A DNA stretch of 64,000 bases from Vibrio europaeus (GCF_001695575.1 NZ_LUAX01000001.1:248001-312000), one strand, 5' to 3'. Counted from the stretch's first letter, positions 34,977 through 45,269 are shown. The notes: generated by a model from the letters alone, not told the origin. Program-made: numbers and translations.

Positions 34977-35595
34977 TTACCTCATTGACGGTGACAAAGG
35001 CAATCCGTTGTTTATATTTGCGCACGGAGCAGGTGCAGGGATGGAGCATGCTTTTATGGAGGCAGTGGCAAAGGGCCTTGCTCAAAAAGGCATTCAAGTG
35101 GTGCGCTTTAACTTTCCTTACATGGTCAAGCGAGCAGAGGATGGTAAGAAACGCCCGCCAGATAGAGCGCCTAAGCTACTCGAAGCTTATCAAGCCGTGA
35201 TTGACCAGTATTGTCCAACGGGGAAGGTTGTTATTGGTGGTAAGTCTATGGGGGGGCGTATGGCGAGCCTTCTAGCGAGTGAAGATAAGGTTGCGGGAGT
35301 TGCGTGTTTAGGCTTTCCGTTCCATCCACCTGGTAAACCTGAGAACTACAAAGGTGCCCACTTAGCAGAGATAGAAAAGCCATGTCTTATTCTGCAAGGT
35401 GAGCGCGACACCTTTGGTAAGAAAGAAGAGTTCGAACAGTTTGAGCTCTCTACTGCAATCAAGGTGGCGTTTATTCCAGATGGCGATCATAGCTTCAAGC
35501 CACGCAAGAGCTCAGGTCATACTGAAGCTGGAAACATTGAACTGGCGATCGACCACTTAGCCAAGTTTATCCTAGAGGTGTCTGATGCGAAGTAG
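34969..35595 (+). CDS. Alpha/beta-hydrolase of the Tex30/KANL3 type
   Basis: A 208-residue cytoplasmic hydrolase. HGAG at 19-22 forms the oxyanion region (FAHGAGAGMEHAFM), Ser93 in GGKSMGGR is the nucleophile, and the late DGDHSFKP carries the catalytic His, with Asp in GERDTFG. The substrate is unknown. It overlaps gcvA by 8 bases and ygdD by 11, so it is part of a tightly coupled operon. It lies between genes that are adjacent in E. coli, so it is an extra member here. Confidence 0.82.
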   Translation: MTDYLIDGDKGNPLFIFAHGAGAGMEHAFMEAVAKGLAQKGIQVVRFNFPYMVKRAEDGKKRPPDRAPKLLEAYQAVIDQYCPTGKVVIGGKSMGGRMASLLASEDKVAGVACLGFPFHPPGKPENYKGAHLAEIEKPCLILQGERDTFGKKEEFEQFELSTAIKVAFIPDGDHSFKPRKSSGHTEAGNIELAIDHLAKFILEVSDAK

Positions 35596-35983
35596 ATTGT
35601 GGTTAGCGTTAGGTGGCGGCGTATGTGGCCTTGGTGTTGCTTTGGGTGCATTTGCCGCTCATGGTCTGAAGAAAATGCTCTCACCGTATCTGATAGAGGT
35701 TTTCTCTACGGGTGTGCAGTACCAATTCATTCATGGCATAGCTATTTTACTTTGTGGCGTGTTACTCGGGCTAAAATTGCCACTTAAGTCACAAAAATAT
35801 TTCTCCCTTGCCGCAGTTTGCTTTATCATCGGCATCCTTTGTTTTAGCGGCAGCCTCTACGCGTTGGCATTAACAGGCATTAAATGGTTTGGTCCTATCA
35901 CACCATTGGGTGGATTAACGTTTATGCTTGGTTGGGGTTTGTTCGTATACGCAGCACTACAGGTTAAAGAGGTGAACCAGTGA
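35585..35983 (+). CDS. ygdD: DUF423 inner-membrane protein YgdD
   Basis: A 132-residue membrane protein with four predicted helices. The first is glycine-rich and contains [14 protein letters not shown] (about 16-29), the DUF423 signature. Function unknown. It overlaps the previous gene by 11 bases and rlmM by 4, and in E. coli ygdD also sits between gcvA and rlmM. Confidence 0.88.
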   Translation: MRSRLWLALGGGVCGLGVALGAFAAHGLKKMLSPYLIEVFSTGVQYQFIHGIAILLCGVLLGLKLPLKSQKYFSLAAVCFIIGILCFSGSLYALALTGIKWFGPITPLGGLTFMLGWGLFVYAALQVKEVNQ

Positions 35984-37071
35984 AACAATTAATGCTCTAC
36001 TGCCGCAGCGGCTTTGAAAAAGAGTGTGCCGGAGAAATTCAGGATCGTGCTACTCAGTTAGAAGTGTTTGGTTTCCCACGTCTTAAAAAGAACACTGGTT
36101 ATGTGCTGTTTGAATGTTACCAAGATGGCGATGCACAAAAGCTAGTCAAAGAGCTCGATTTTAAATCGTTGATCTTTGCTCGTCAGATTTTTGCTGTTGC
36201 AGCTGAAATTCAAGAACTGCCACGTGAAGATCGCATTTCGCCGATTTTGCATGATTTAAGCTTCGTAGAGACCATGCCTCGTTGTGGCGATATTCGTGTC
36301 GAAACGCCGGATACCAACGAAGCAAAAGAACTACTCAAATTCTGTCGTAAGTTCACTGTGCCAATGCGACAAGCTCTACGTGGCAAAGAGATTTTATTCC
36401 CGAAAGACAGTCCTAAAAAGCCTGTGCTACACATCTGTTTTGTCGCACCGACGCATTGCTTTATCGGTTACTCTCTACCAAGCAATAACTCGCAGTTTTT
36501 CATGGGTATCCCTCGTCTTAAGTTCCCTGCGGATGCACCGAGCCGTTCAACTCTGAAGTTGGAAGAAGCGTTTCATGTGTTTATTCCTCGTGAAGAGTGG
36601 GATGAACGTTTAGCCGCAGGTATGTGGGGGGTTGACTTAGGGGCATGTCCTGGCGGTTGGACGTACCAACTGGTGAAGCGTTCGATGTTTGTCCATTCTG
36701 TCGATAACGGCATGATGGCTGATAGCCTAATGGAAACGGGGCAGGTTAAACACCACCAAGAAGATGGCTTTAAGTTTGAACCTGCGCGTAAGAACGTAAC
36801 GTGGCTAGTGTGTGACATGATCGAAAAACCATCACGCGTTGCTCAGCTGATGGGCGAGTGGATTATCAGTGGTTGGGCGAAAGAAGCGATCTTTAACCTT
36901 AAGCTGCCAATGAAAGGCCGTTACGACGAAGTGTTAGAAGATATCGAGAATTTAAAACTCTTCCTGATTGAAAATGGCGTGAAGTTTAAGCTTCAAGCCA
37001 AACACCTGTACCATGACCGAGAAGAAATCACCGTACATGTTCAGTGTTTATCGAATATCTCGCCGCGTTAA
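35980..37071 (+). CDS. rlmM: 23S rRNA C2498 2'-O-methyltransferase
   Basis: Methylates the ribose of C2498 in 23S rRNA. 363 residues, starting with GTG in a 4-base overlap with ygdD (GTGA). The N-terminal THUMP domain spans about 1-165, and the SAM-binding Rossmann fold begins at [16 protein letters not shown] near 208-223. Family members are 350-370 residues. The last gene of this operon, followed by a terminator. Confidence 0.95.
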   Translation: MKQLMLYCRSGFEKECAGEIQDRATQLEVFGFPRLKKNTGYVLFECYQDGDAQKLVKELDFKSLIFARQIFAVAAEIQELPREDRISPILHDLSFVETMPRCGDIRVETPDTNEAKELLKFCRKFTVPMRQALRGKEILFPKDSPKKPVLHICFVAPTHCFIGYSLPSNNSQFFMGIPRLKFPADAPSRSTLKLEEAFHVFIPREEWDERLAAGMWGVDLGACPGGWTYQLVKRSMFVHSVDNGMMADSLMETGQVKHHQEDGFKFEPARKNVTWLVCDMIEKPSRVAQLMGEWIISGWAKEAIFNLKLPMKGRYDEVLEDIENLKLFLIENGVKFKLQAKHLYHDREEITVHVQCLSNISPR

Positions 37072-37074
37072 ACT

Positions 37075-37105
37075 AAAAAACGCTCCCTAACTAGGGAGCG
37101 TTTTT
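37075..37105. terminator. Bidirectional terminator after rlmM
   Basis: CGCTCCCTA/TAGGGAGCG flanked by an A tract and a T tract, between the convergent rlmM and endonuclease genes. Confidence 0.88.
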
Positions 37106-37107
37106 GT

Positions 37108-37857
37108 TTAATTGGACGTTGGCCACATTTCCCATAACTGCGCTTCCATACTCTCTTCAGTGTTGTCTGCAATAAGAGAAAAGAAGTCCAATCCAGTTTG
37201 CTGCTCAACCGCATCGATTGTCGTGACGAAGCTTGCAAGCTCACTGCTAGATACATCTCTATGTGGAACAATGAAGGCGATGGCTTCATTGAAAGCAGGA
37301 TCTAAAACTACTTTGTAAAAAGCGCTCGGTATGATGACATTGTTGCCTATGGTGCTTTCGTTACCTTGATAGATAGGCCCTGTGACCACGTAGAGCTCAT
37401 TGTATTCATTCGCAAGATCACGTACGTGCTCTTCCAGTATGCGCCAACCTACCCGGTTAAAACCCGGAAGCTGAGGAGACATATTACTCATCAAAAAGCT
37501 CTGCTTCATAGAGTCTTGGCTAAAATCCATTGTGGCAGATGGTGCTAGGTGTCCTCGGTCGTAGCCAGATCTGCTGTAATCGGCGAGCGTGGAGCGAGCA
37601 TAGTCGGGGAGCTCACTGTCTTCTTTGAAGCTATTACTGCGTTTAAAGCTGGCGTTAACGCTTTCTGCGGTAATGTGGTAAGCCACCCAATCGGCATTTT
37701 TGGTTTGAAAGTTGTAGCCAACGGCATATCCATCTCGGCAAAGCACTTGATCAGGCTGCTCTGAAGGCAAGCCTACATCTAAGTGCTTTCCACAGGTTTG
37801 CGCGAAAGTTGGTAGAGAAAAGACAACAGCAAGTGTTAGTAAAACAGTATTTTTCAT
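37108..37857 (-). CDS. Exported DNA/RNA non-specific endonuclease
   Basis: A 249-residue member of the Serratia-nuclease (beta-beta-alpha metal) family. A signal peptide ends at about TFAQ (residues 17-20), so it is exported. The active site motif is DRGHLAP with His103 as general base, and the metal-binding Asn is probably Asn134 in FNRVGW. Four cysteines may form disulfides. AAGGAGC precedes the ATG. It stands alone. Likely used to degrade outside nucleic acids; the exact role is inferred. Confidence 0.88.
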   Translation of the reverse strand: MKNTVLLTLAVVFSLPTFAQTCGKHLDVGLPSEQPDQVLCRDGYAVGYNFQTKNADWVAYHITAESVNASFKRSNSFKEDSELPDYARSTLADYSRSGYDRGHLAPSATMDFSQDSMKQSFLMSNMSPQLPGFNRVGWRILEEHVRDLANEYNELYVVTGPIYQGNESTIGNNVIIPSAFYKVVLDPAFNEAIAFIVPHRDVSSSELASFVTTIDAVEQQTGLDFFSLIADNTEESMEAQLWEMWPTSN

Positions 37858-38042
37858 TATTATGCTCCTTGTTATTGGAGCTATGAAAAATAGTCGATTG
37901 GCTTTGCGTTACTGTGATAGTGGTTAAATGTTAATCAATACTTGGTCCGGTATTGAGCAGGTAAATACTAAGCTTGTGAGAGTAACGGATTTCACAACAG
38001 ATTCGATTAACATTGCTTTGCTAATCAGCAAGTTAATATGTT

Positions 38043-38828
38043 CTATTGCGTAGCTTCATTCTCACCATTAAAACGAATATCTTGCAGGTTAAAACCAAGT
38101 TCCATGTCGGTTTTGAGTGCTGCAATCGTCTTACATTTTCGCGCTGATTCAATATGCTCATCTAGTTTCTTGCGGTATTTAGTAGGGAGCACTTCGCTGG
38201 CGAATGCTTGTTCGATGTCGCTAAACTGGGTGAGGATTTCTTTGGCAGCTTTTGGTCCTATCCCTGGCACACCGGGAACCTGACTTGAGCTAATGCCTGT
38301 GAGCCCCCAGTAATCGGCAAGCTGGCTCGGCTTAACGCCAAATTCTGCTTCGATGAACGGTTCGTCTAACCAACGGTGCTGAAAATAATCTCGGATTTGT
38401 AGAGTCGGAGAAAGGAGCTGACAGTAGCCTTTATCCGTCGACACTATCGTCACTTTTTCACCATGATTCGCCACCTTAGTTGCCAATGTGGCGACTAAGT
38501 CATCGGCTTCGTCTCCATCTGAAAGTAGTGAGTCTATTCCCAGTTTCCACCAAGCATCTTGGATCGACTCTAAGCCTTGTAACAAAGGCTCTGGCATAGG
38601 TTTTCGGTTTTGTTTGTACTCTGGCAAGATCTCAGCTCGCCATCCTCGCTCTTGGAGGTGATGATCGAACACCGCAATGATATGAGTTGGTTGTGACTCG
38701 GATAAAATACGATTCAGAGTGCGCGCTGTGGTATTGATAGTTCTTGTTATATCGGTAGGATCGGGTTGCGCGGAATGAACGCGTCTGATCAGGTTAAGGG
38801 CATCGATGATAACAAGATGAATAGACAT
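38043..38828 (-). CDS. xni: Flap endonuclease Xni (ExoIX)
   Basis: A 261-residue protein homologous to the 5' nuclease domain of DNA polymerase I; cuts flap structures. The N-terminal strand is HLVIIDALNLIRRVH and the catalytic acids include those in GDEADDLVATLA and VSTDKGYCQLL. The helix-hairpin-helix VPGVPGIGPKAAKEIL lies near 181-196. I used ATG 38828, which gives the family start MSIHLVIIDA; an alternative ATG lies nine bases upstream. It is followed by ppnN on the same strand in the order of transcription reversed, with a terminator between. Confidence 0.93.
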   Translation of the reverse strand: MSIHLVIIDALNLIRRVHSAQPDPTDITRTINTTARTLNRILSESQPTHIIAVFDHHLQERGWRAEILPEYKQNRKPMPEPLLQGLESIQDAWWKLGIDSLLSDGDEADDLVATLATKVANHGEKVTIVSTDKGYCQLLSPTLQIRDYFQHRWLDEPFIEAEFGVKPSQLADYWGLTGISSSQVPGVPGIGPKAAKEILTQFSDIEQAFASEVLPTKYRKKLDEHIESARKCKTIAALKTDMELGFNLQDIRFNGENEATQ

Positions 38829-38840
38829 ACAAATCAAAAA

Positions 38841-38863
38841 AATAAGGGCTTAGAGCCCTTATT
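38841..38863 (-). terminator. Terminator after ppnN
   Basis: AATAAGGGCT/AGCCCTTATT with a TAG loop. On the minus strand it is followed by TTTTTTT and lies 46 bases after the ppnN stop. It ends only 13 bases before the xni start. Confidence 0.8.
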
Positions 38864-38908
38864 GTATAGATTGAGGTTGAGATTACCAGTCAGTACGGTA
38901 AACAGTCG

Positions 38909-40273
38909 CTATCCAGATGTCTTAATTTGATAGCAAGGTTCGTAAGCAGTACCACCTGGCAACTTCATGCGGTCTTGCTCAACGAAGTCTTTTAGCAGTT
39001 TATCCATTTTCTTCATCAAACTTGCATCACCATCTAAGATGAATGGGCCGTGACGCTCAATTTCACGAATCCCTTCCGCCTTAACATTACCGGCAACGAT
39101 ACCTGAGAACGCCTGACGCAGCGCCGCTGCAAGGTTCTCTGGACGTTGGTTAAGGTGCAAATCCAAGCTTGCCATATTATCGTGGGTTGGGTCGAAAGGT
39201 AGTTGGAACTCTGGCTCAATTTTTAATGACCAGTTGAAGCTGTAGGCATCGCCTGTATCTTTACGGTACTGACGCACATCCGACATGCTCTGTTTCATGA
39301 CCTTAGCCACTTTGGCAGGGTCGTCGACAACAATTTGGTAGTGCTTCTGCGCGTCTTCGCCAAGCGTATCGCCGATAAAGCGGTCTATTGAGCGAAAGTA
39401 CTCTTCGCTCTCTTTCGGCCCAGTCAGAACAATCGGCAGTGGTTGGTCTGCGTTGTCAGGGTGCATCATAATGCCCAGAATATAGAGCAGCTCTTCGGCA
39501 GTACCTGCACCACCCGGGAAAATTACAATCCCGTGCGCCATACGTACAAAGGCTTCTAAACGCTTTTCGATATCCGGCATGATGACCAACTCATTAACGA
39601 TCGGGTTTGGTGGCTCTGCCGCAATAATCGAAGGTTCGGTTAGACCCAAATAACGTTGTTCATAGTAACGCTGCTTCGCGTGACCAATGGCGGCACCTTT
39701 CATCGGCCCTTCCATCGCGCCCGGTCCACAACCGGTACAGATGTTTAACTCGCGTAGGCCTAGCTCGTTACCGACTTCACGAGTGTATTGATACTCGGTG
39801 GCATTGATAGAGTGACCACCCCAACACACCACTAGGTTTGGCTCGATGCCTGGTGTCAGAGTGCCTGCATTACGTAAAATGCCAAATACTAGGTTAGTGA
39901 TATGGCTAGCGTTAGTGAGGTTCAGGCGCTGATTGTCGGCAAGATGCATATTGACGTACACAATGTCGCGCAGAACGGAGAATAGGTGCTCTTGGATACC
40001 TTTGATTATCTCGCCATCGACGAAAGCGTGTTCCGGCGCATTGGAGAGTTCAAGTTTAATGCCACGCTCACGACGCACGACGTTGACATCAAAAGACTTG
40101 TACCTGTCGAGCAGCTCTTTGGAGTTGTCGGTGTGGCTACCGGAGTTAAGAACCGCGAGGGTACAGTTGCGGTAAAGTTGGTAAAGATCACTTGCAGCGG
40201 TTTTCTTAAGGCGCTCAACTTCGAGTTGAGAGAGTAGATCCATACTACCTGCTGGACTAATGTGTGTGATCAT
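38909..40273 (-). CDS. ppnN: Pyrimidine/purine nucleotide 5'-monophosphate nucleosidase
   Basis: Cleaves nucleoside monophosphates to base and ribose 5-phosphate (formerly YgdH); its activity is stimulated by (p)ppGpp in E. coli. 454 residues, the family length. The LOG-type core motif [15 protein letters not shown] is clear, with [13 protein letters not shown] before it. AAGGAGGTC lies just upstream of the ATG. Confidence 0.95.
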   Translation of the reverse strand: MITHISPAGSMDLLSQLEVERLKKTAASDLYQLYRNCTLAVLNSGSHTDNSKELLDRYKSFDVNVVRRERGIKLELSNAPEHAFVDGEIIKGIQEHLFSVLRDIVYVNMHLADNQRLNLTNASHITNLVFGILRNAGTLTPGIEPNLVVCWGGHSINATEYQYTREVGNELGLRELNICTGCGPGAMEGPMKGAAIGHAKQRYYEQRYLGLTEPSIIAAEPPNPIVNELVIMPDIEKRLEAFVRMAHGIVIFPGGAGTAEELLYILGIMMHPDNADQPLPIVLTGPKESEEYFRSIDRFIGDTLGEDAQKHYQIVVDDPAKVAKVMKQSMSDVRQYRKDTGDAYSFNWSLKIEPEFQLPFDPTHDNMASLDLHLNQRPENLAAALRQAFSGIVAGNVKAEGIREIERHGPFILDGDASLMKKMDKLLKDFVEQDRMKLPGGTAYEPCYQIKTSG

Positions 40274-40473
40274 AGAGACCTCCTTGACGAAACAGCACTC
40301 AGAGAGAGTGAGATATCATTATTGTTATTGTCCGTATACGTTGCTAATCACTGGGGAAAATCAGCCGACGTTTAATAAGCTTAGCAGCTTTTTTTAGATA
40401 ATAAACCTAACTAATTGATATCTATAGATCAATCACACTATTGAAATAGATTGGAGGGTTAGCTGGGCGCAGC

Positions 40474-42039
40474 TTAGCGCCAAACGAGTTGATTCTGGCC
40501 GAGTGTTTTCGCTTCATTGAGGCATAGGTTGAGTCGTTCTAATATCTCTTCAGGCGTATCAGAGTCTTTGAACGCAGTGCTTGCCGCAGAAAGGGTAATG
40601 GTTAAGTTACGGTCACGGAACTTGAACGGTAGCTTAGAAACTTGATTTTGAATCGCTTGAATTACATTGAAAGCATTGCTATCAGAAAGTTCAGGAAGCA
40701 GTAAAACGAACTCTTCACCAGAGAAGCGCGCCACGGTGTCCGTATCGCGGATCTCTTTCTTGATTGTACGAGCGATAATTTTCAGTGCCTTATCGCCAGC
40801 GGCATAGCCAAAGCTGTCGTTGATGGCTTTAAAACCATCGACATCGAGTATGACGACGCGAAGAGAATGTTGCGCACGTATCCAGCGACGATACTCTAAT
40901 TCAAGGCGATCGCCAAACGCTGCACGGTTGTATACTTTAGTTAATGGATCAAGCAGCATGCGTTGGGCTTGATCTTCTAATCGTCGGCGATAATCCTGAG
41001 TCACTTCATACAGGGCTTCAAGTTGGTTTTTGCCGTAATCCATGCGCTCAATTAAGGCTTGTTCGCGTTGTTCTGCGTGTTTCAAGCGTTCAGTCAATGA
41101 GTTGAGTTGAGCCAGTAATGGGTTCACCTGTTCTTTCAGCGACTCTAAGCTCTCCGCACTGGACACTTTGGACTGTGTATCGGTGACGAGCTCTGATAAT
41201 TCAGCATTCATCTCTTGGCGATGAGCAAAGTAGCTTTGAGATTGTTGTGAGTTTTGCTGAGAGCTTTTCAGTGATGAGGAGAGGGAGGAGTTGATCTGCT
41301 CTAGAAACTGCTCTGAGGTTTTACGCTCATAATGGGTTCCCTCAATCACCAACTTAAGCGTTTGTAGTGTTAGCTCTAACAACACGTGGCTATTCACGCC
41401 GATAAGTAACTTAGCGCGAATGTCAGTGAGCAGTTCCCCAGATTCGCCTTCAAAATCAAGTTCAGTAATTAAATGCTGTAGCTCTTCCGAAAGTCGAAGC
41501 AACAACTCACGATCGGAACTGGCCGCAATTTGGTTAACACTATAATCAGGATTGGTTGTGATGATTTTTACGGAACGTTCGTAAAGGTTAAGTAGCCTCA
41601 GGGCTTGTTCGGCTCTAGGATGCTTAAGGCCATCGGAGTAACTGAGTAAGTCGCGTAGGTCGCGTTTGATCTTCGGAGGCAGCCCAGTCAAGCGCAGTAG
41701 CGTTTCACCACTATGCTTAATTTGGGAGTCCAAATGTTCAGTTTGTTGTTCCATAGCCAAGCCTTGTTGTTTTAGCAAACGCTCTAATACAGCCAGTTTG
41801 GGTATCAGTGAGCTGACGTCTTGCTGCTGCTCGATAGCTTGTTTCAGTTCCGTGAGTCCCGCTTGTAGTCGCGGGTTTTCACATTTATAAGCACTACTTA
41901 ATGACGAGATGACACGCTGGAGTACCTTTTGTTCTCTATTAAATTTGAACGAGGTATCCCTTTGTGTCAATCGAACTTGCTCCAATTGAGATTTCAGGTT
42001 GTGCAGCTGTGACTGAAGATCTTGTTCGATTACGCCCAT
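40474..42039 (-). CDS. Coiled-coil GGDEF protein with SGEEF A-site
   Basis: A 521-residue cytoplasmic protein with no membrane helix. Residues 1-350 are long helices with coiled-coil character (many Gln/Leu/Glu heptads). A GGDEF domain covers about 355-521. Its A-site reads SGEEF at 440-444, so the first glycine is replaced by serine. The metal-binding Asp (LDVDGFK) and the substrate-binding Asn/Asp (INDSFGYAAGD) are present, and an intact RxxD I-site (RDTD) lies five residues before SGEEF. The neighbours (ppnN, TPR protein, queF, syd) match the locus of V. cholerae CdgG (VC0900), which by my recollection lacks diguanylate cyclase activity yet limits rugose colonies. That link is memory and synteny, not a search. 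Confidence 0.8.
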   Translation of the reverse strand: MGVIEQDLQSQLHNLKSQLEQVRLTQRDTSFKFNREQKVLQRVISSLSSAYKCENPRLQAGLTELKQAIEQQQDVSSLIPKLAVLERLLKQQGLAMEQQTEHLDSQIKHSGETLLRLTGLPPKIKRDLRDLLSYSDGLKHPRAEQALRLLNLYERSVKIITTNPDYSVNQIAASSDRELLLRLSEELQHLITELDFEGESGELLTDIRAKLLIGVNSHVLLELTLQTLKLVIEGTHYERKTSEQFLEQINSSLSSSLKSSQQNSQQSQSYFAHRQEMNAELSELVTDTQSKVSSAESLESLKEQVNPLLAQLNSLTERLKHAEQREQALIERMDYGKNQLEALYEVTQDYRRRLEDQAQRMLLDPLTKVYNRAAFGDRLELEYRRWIRAQHSLRVVILDVDGFKAINDSFGYAAGDKALKIIARTIKKEIRDTDTVARFSGEEFVLLLPELSDSNAFNVIQAIQNQVSKLPFKFRDRNLTITLSAASTAFKDSDTPEEILERLNLCLNEAKTLGQNQLVWR

Positions 42040-42139
42040 GAATAAACTTACAAATAGATTCGACTTATATCTAGTGATTTGACGATAATATCAAATAATT
42101 CGCGGGCGTCACGACTTACAACGTTTGATTGATGCGCTT

Positions 42140-44410
42140 TTATTCATCTTTTAGCAGTTTTTTGATACCGTCCTCATTCTTGAAAGAAGAGTGAACTTTT
42201 ATTAGCCCCTGATTGATGGAATGCTTACATGCCTTACGGATATTGCCTGTGGCTAAACTTGCAGCAGGTGCGTTCTCAATCGCTTTCAGGTAAACCCACT
42301 GGCTAGAGTGCTCTTTCATGCTTAGCGTTCTAGCAGTACTGGTTGACATTAGTAGCACATCAACTAGTTCCTTATCATTAACCGCAGTATACGCCCTTGG
42401 TAGGAAAGGGTAGTCCGCCATGCCAATACGAATGATGCGATTAAGCAAACGGTCGGGTTCAAATTCAAGGATCCATTGTTGGATCTTTTCAAACAACTGC
42501 TCTGGATCGGTGTTGCGTTCGCTGTTTGGCTCAATGTAAAGCAGGTTGGCATCAGAGAAGTGATAGATTCTTGCGGGATGCTCAACGCGCTGCTTTAAGT
42601 AGTCGCCAAATGCGCGCTCTAGCTTTAAGCCTTCTTGGTAACCATGCTGCAAATACATGTTGCGTAAGAACGGTACGTCAATCATTACGAAGCGCAGACG
42701 GTCGTTAAGCGGCTCATGAATTAACTCACCAACATGCCACTTCTCAAACTTATGACTGCTCTCCTCTAAAGAGGCAGGAAGTTTCGCATTGAGCATACGT
42801 AAGTTCTTTAGCCCTGAGCGGGAGTGGGTGTAAAGATCTTCGTTAAGGACATCAAGTTCATCTTTTTGCACATTAATCACGTGACCACGGCGTAAAATGA
42901 AGATAAACAGCAATGCGGAGAGAACAAACAAGGTAAAGGTTATCTTCTGAAACTTCCGATATTCATTGTGGGTTTCTTCTAACTCTTGTTGCTGGCCGCT
43001 TAAATGTAGAGTTTGTTCAACAAACTCTTTTTGCTGTCGGAAAGCATCTTCACTGATCAGATCGAGCTCTTGCTGTTCAATGGTTGCAAGAGAGTTGTAG
43101 TGTTTAAGGAACTCTAAAGCCTTTTGATACTGACCATTGAGTTCATAGCCTAAATAGAGCATCTGGTAGGCCGATTTCTGCATGCTGATGTCCTGCAACT
43201 GCTGCGCGATCTCTAGTGCTTGATTCGCACTTTCTAGTACCTTTTTCGGTTCTTGCTTATGGCGAGCTAATCCCGCTTCGAGAAGCAAAGCGTAGGCCTT
43301 TAACCTTGGAATATCTGCGTACTGGAGTAGTTCTTGAGCACGCTCAAGATATTGTTCAGCCAAGGTGTAATTAACTAAGTGTAGGTAGGTTGTCGCGAGT
43401 GAGATGCGAATATCAATCACGCTTTCGATGTTGTTTTGCAGCCGTTCGTGATCCATTGCATTGAAGTAGTGGACCAATGCGAGATTGTATTTACCTTGGT
43501 AGTAGTAAATGTCACCCATGCGCTTAAGCAGTGGTGCTAGTGCAGGTGAGTTTTCGTAATTGTCGTAAAAGTCGGCCGCTTGCGAAAAGTGGTCATTGGC
43601 TTTGTCGAGAACACGACGGTCATAAAATAGCTGCCCCAGAATACGGTTTACTTCAGCAAGTTGACGCGCAGAGTCGGTTTCTATAGCTGTCCAATAACTG
43701 ATCAGTAACTCTGACAGGGCACGATTGTATTTCTTGTTGGCGAGGAGTTGTTTGCCCACTGTGGTGTGGTACTCAATCACGGTATGAATCGACTTTGAGC
43801 TGTCTACATACGGCTTAACTTCTGCATACAGTTGGTCAGCGCGTTTAAGGTTACCTTCGGCAGAGGCAATCTCAGCTTTTAGCATCGTCATACGATACTT
43901 TAGACCACGAGCCAACTGTTGTGGATTATCGATAAGGCTGAACTCTTCCTCAATCTGCGCCAACTTATCTCTGGCAGATTCACCGCTTCCTTGGATAAGC
44001 CAAGTTAATCTAATCTCGACTAATTTTAGATCCAACAGCAAATATGGCAGTTTGTAAGTTTCAGCTAATGACTTGGCTTCTTTCAACAAACTCAAGGCTT
44101 CAAGCTGATTGCCTAAGTTAAACTCTGCTCTTGCGAGAATGCGCAATGCGTCAATGGTGCCTCCCGGAGTACGAGTTCGGCTGTCTGCTTCATCACGAGA
44201 AATAGCGGAAGGGCTTTTCTCGGTTTTGTCGGTCAAAGTTCGCTGGGTTAGGTAGTCTGTTGCCAGCTGTTTGGCCTGTTTCGGAACAATGTTGACCAAA
44301 CTGTTTGCTTCACTCAGGACTGCTGATGAGTAGAGAGTGTTTGCCCAAAGTGGCGCAGAGAACAGAACCAATAACGCGCCAAGCAAGCGCTTCCAGCGTA
44401 CTTTTACCAT
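42140..44410 (-). CDS. TPR membrane protein with degenerate GGDEF-like C-terminus
   Basis: A 756-residue protein. I used ATG 44410, which gives a signal peptide (VRWKRLLGALLVLFSAPLWANT) and AGGAA upstream; the longer frame would overlap queF. The periplasmic part (about 25-500) holds ten or so TPR-like helical repeats, for example LKRMGDIYYYQGKYNLALVHYF. One membrane helix (about 517-535, TLFVLSALLFIFIL) then leads into a cytoplasmic domain. That domain follows the GGDEF layout (DVPFLRNMYLQHGYQEGLKLERAFGDYL) but where GGDEF belongs it reads HFSDANLLY, so cyclase activity is not expected. Just upstream of the SGEEF gene and probably co-transcribed. Function unknown. Confidence 0.75.
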   Translation of the reverse strand: MVKVRWKRLLGALLVLFSAPLWANTLYSSAVLSEANSLVNIVPKQAKQLATDYLTQRTLTDKTEKSPSAISRDEADSRTRTPGGTIDALRILARAEFNLGNQLEALSLLKEAKSLAETYKLPYLLLDLKLVEIRLTWLIQGSGESARDKLAQIEEEFSLIDNPQQLARGLKYRMTMLKAEIASAEGNLKRADQLYAEVKPYVDSSKSIHTVIEYHTTVGKQLLANKKYNRALSELLISYWTAIETDSARQLAEVNRILGQLFYDRRVLDKANDHFSQAADFYDNYENSPALAPLLKRMGDIYYYQGKYNLALVHYFNAMDHERLQNNIESVIDIRISLATTYLHLVNYTLAEQYLERAQELLQYADIPRLKAYALLLEAGLARHKQEPKKVLESANQALEIAQQLQDISMQKSAYQMLYLGYELNGQYQKALEFLKHYNSLATIEQQELDLISEDAFRQQKEFVEQTLHLSGQQQELEETHNEYRKFQKITFTLFVLSALLFIFILRRGHVINVQKDELDVLNEDLYTHSRSGLKNLRMLNAKLPASLEESSHKFEKWHVGELIHEPLNDRLRFVMIDVPFLRNMYLQHGYQEGLKLERAFGDYLKQRVEHPARIYHFSDANLLYIEPNSERNTDPEQLFEKIQQWILEFEPDRLLNRIIRIGMADYPFLPRAYTAVNDKELVDVLLMSTSTARTLSMKEHSSQWVYLKAIENAPAASLATGNIRKACKHSINQGLIKVHSSFKNEDGIKKLLKDE

Positions 44411-44423
44411 TAGAGTCGACTTC

Positions 44424-45269
44424 CTATTGACGAGCCATGCGTTGATTGTGACTAGGTTGACCGTTGACGTTGGAGCGATATGGGTTGATGTCCAAACCAC
44501 CGCGTCTTGTGTAACGTGCGTAAACTGTTAACGATTCAGGCTGACAAAATTCCATGATGTCAGTAAAAATACGCTCAACACATTGTTCATGAAACTCATT
44601 GTGCTCGCGGAATGAGACAAGGTAGCGAAGCAGGGCTTCACGATCGATTTGCTTACCCTTGTATTGAATTTCGACACTGCCCCAATCCGGTTGGTTGGTG
44701 ATGAGACAGTTTGATTTCAATAAGTGGCTGTGTAGGCTCTCTTCGACCACTTCACCGGTTGCAGCGCCTTGAATCAACGTGTGGTCAAATTCGTAACTAG
44801 TAATCTCAATTTCTTGCTCGTCAATGCAGTCACCGTCCATTGTTACTACAACGGAGTCTGTGTAATCCACAACAGAACGCACTGTCACTGAAACGGTTTC
44901 ACCCGCGCAAGCAGAGAGATCTTTGATCAGAGTTTGCTCTACTTGATCCCAAGAAGAAAAACGAGTTTGGTTGAAGCTGTTTAGATATAACTTGAATGAC
45001 TTAGATTCAATCAGGTTGGCACTTGTGGCTGGAATGGATACTTCACCAATCGCCACTTGCGGTAAGCCTTTCTCATTAAGCCATGAAAGTTCGTATAGCG
45101 TCCAGATGTCACAGCCTTGGAAAGGTAGCGAGTCACCTAAATTTAGGTCATCACGATTGAGGCTACGAGGTACAGGTTGTAGCAAGCTCGCGTCATATTG
45201 GTTCGAATATTCGGTCTTTTGACCAAGCGTTAGCCCAGCAAGCTCTTTCGCATCAGAATATTTGCTCAT
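44424..45269 (-). CDS. queF: NADPH-dependent 7-cyano-7-deazaguanine reductase
   Basis: Reduces preQ0 to preQ1 in queuosine synthesis. 281 residues, the long (YqcD) type with two T-fold halves. The catalytic cysteine is Cys188 in [14 protein letters not shown], and the later EHNEFHEQC block carries other active-site residues. No preQ1 riboswitch is visible in the short gap before it. It is divergent from syd. Confidence 0.96.
   Translation of the reverse strand: MSKYSDAKELAGLTLGQKTEYSNQYDASLLQPVPRSLNRDDLNLGDSLPFQGCDIWTLYELSWLNEKGLPQVAIGEVSIPATSANLIESKSFKLYLNSFNQTRFSSWDQVEQTLIKDLSACAGETVSVTVRSVVDYTDSVVVTMDGDCIDEQEIEITSYEFDHTLIQGAATGEVVEESLHSHLLKSNCLITNQPDWGSVEIQYKGKQIDREALLRYLVSFREHNEFHEQCVERIFTDIMEFCQPESLTVYARYTRRGGLDINPYRSNVNGQPSHNQRMARQ

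Noticed and set aside
40386..40398. A plus-strand terminator before ppnN (AGCT, TAGC, AGCT with T tract).
   Set aside because: The stem is only four or five base pairs and no plus-strand transcript is known to end there.
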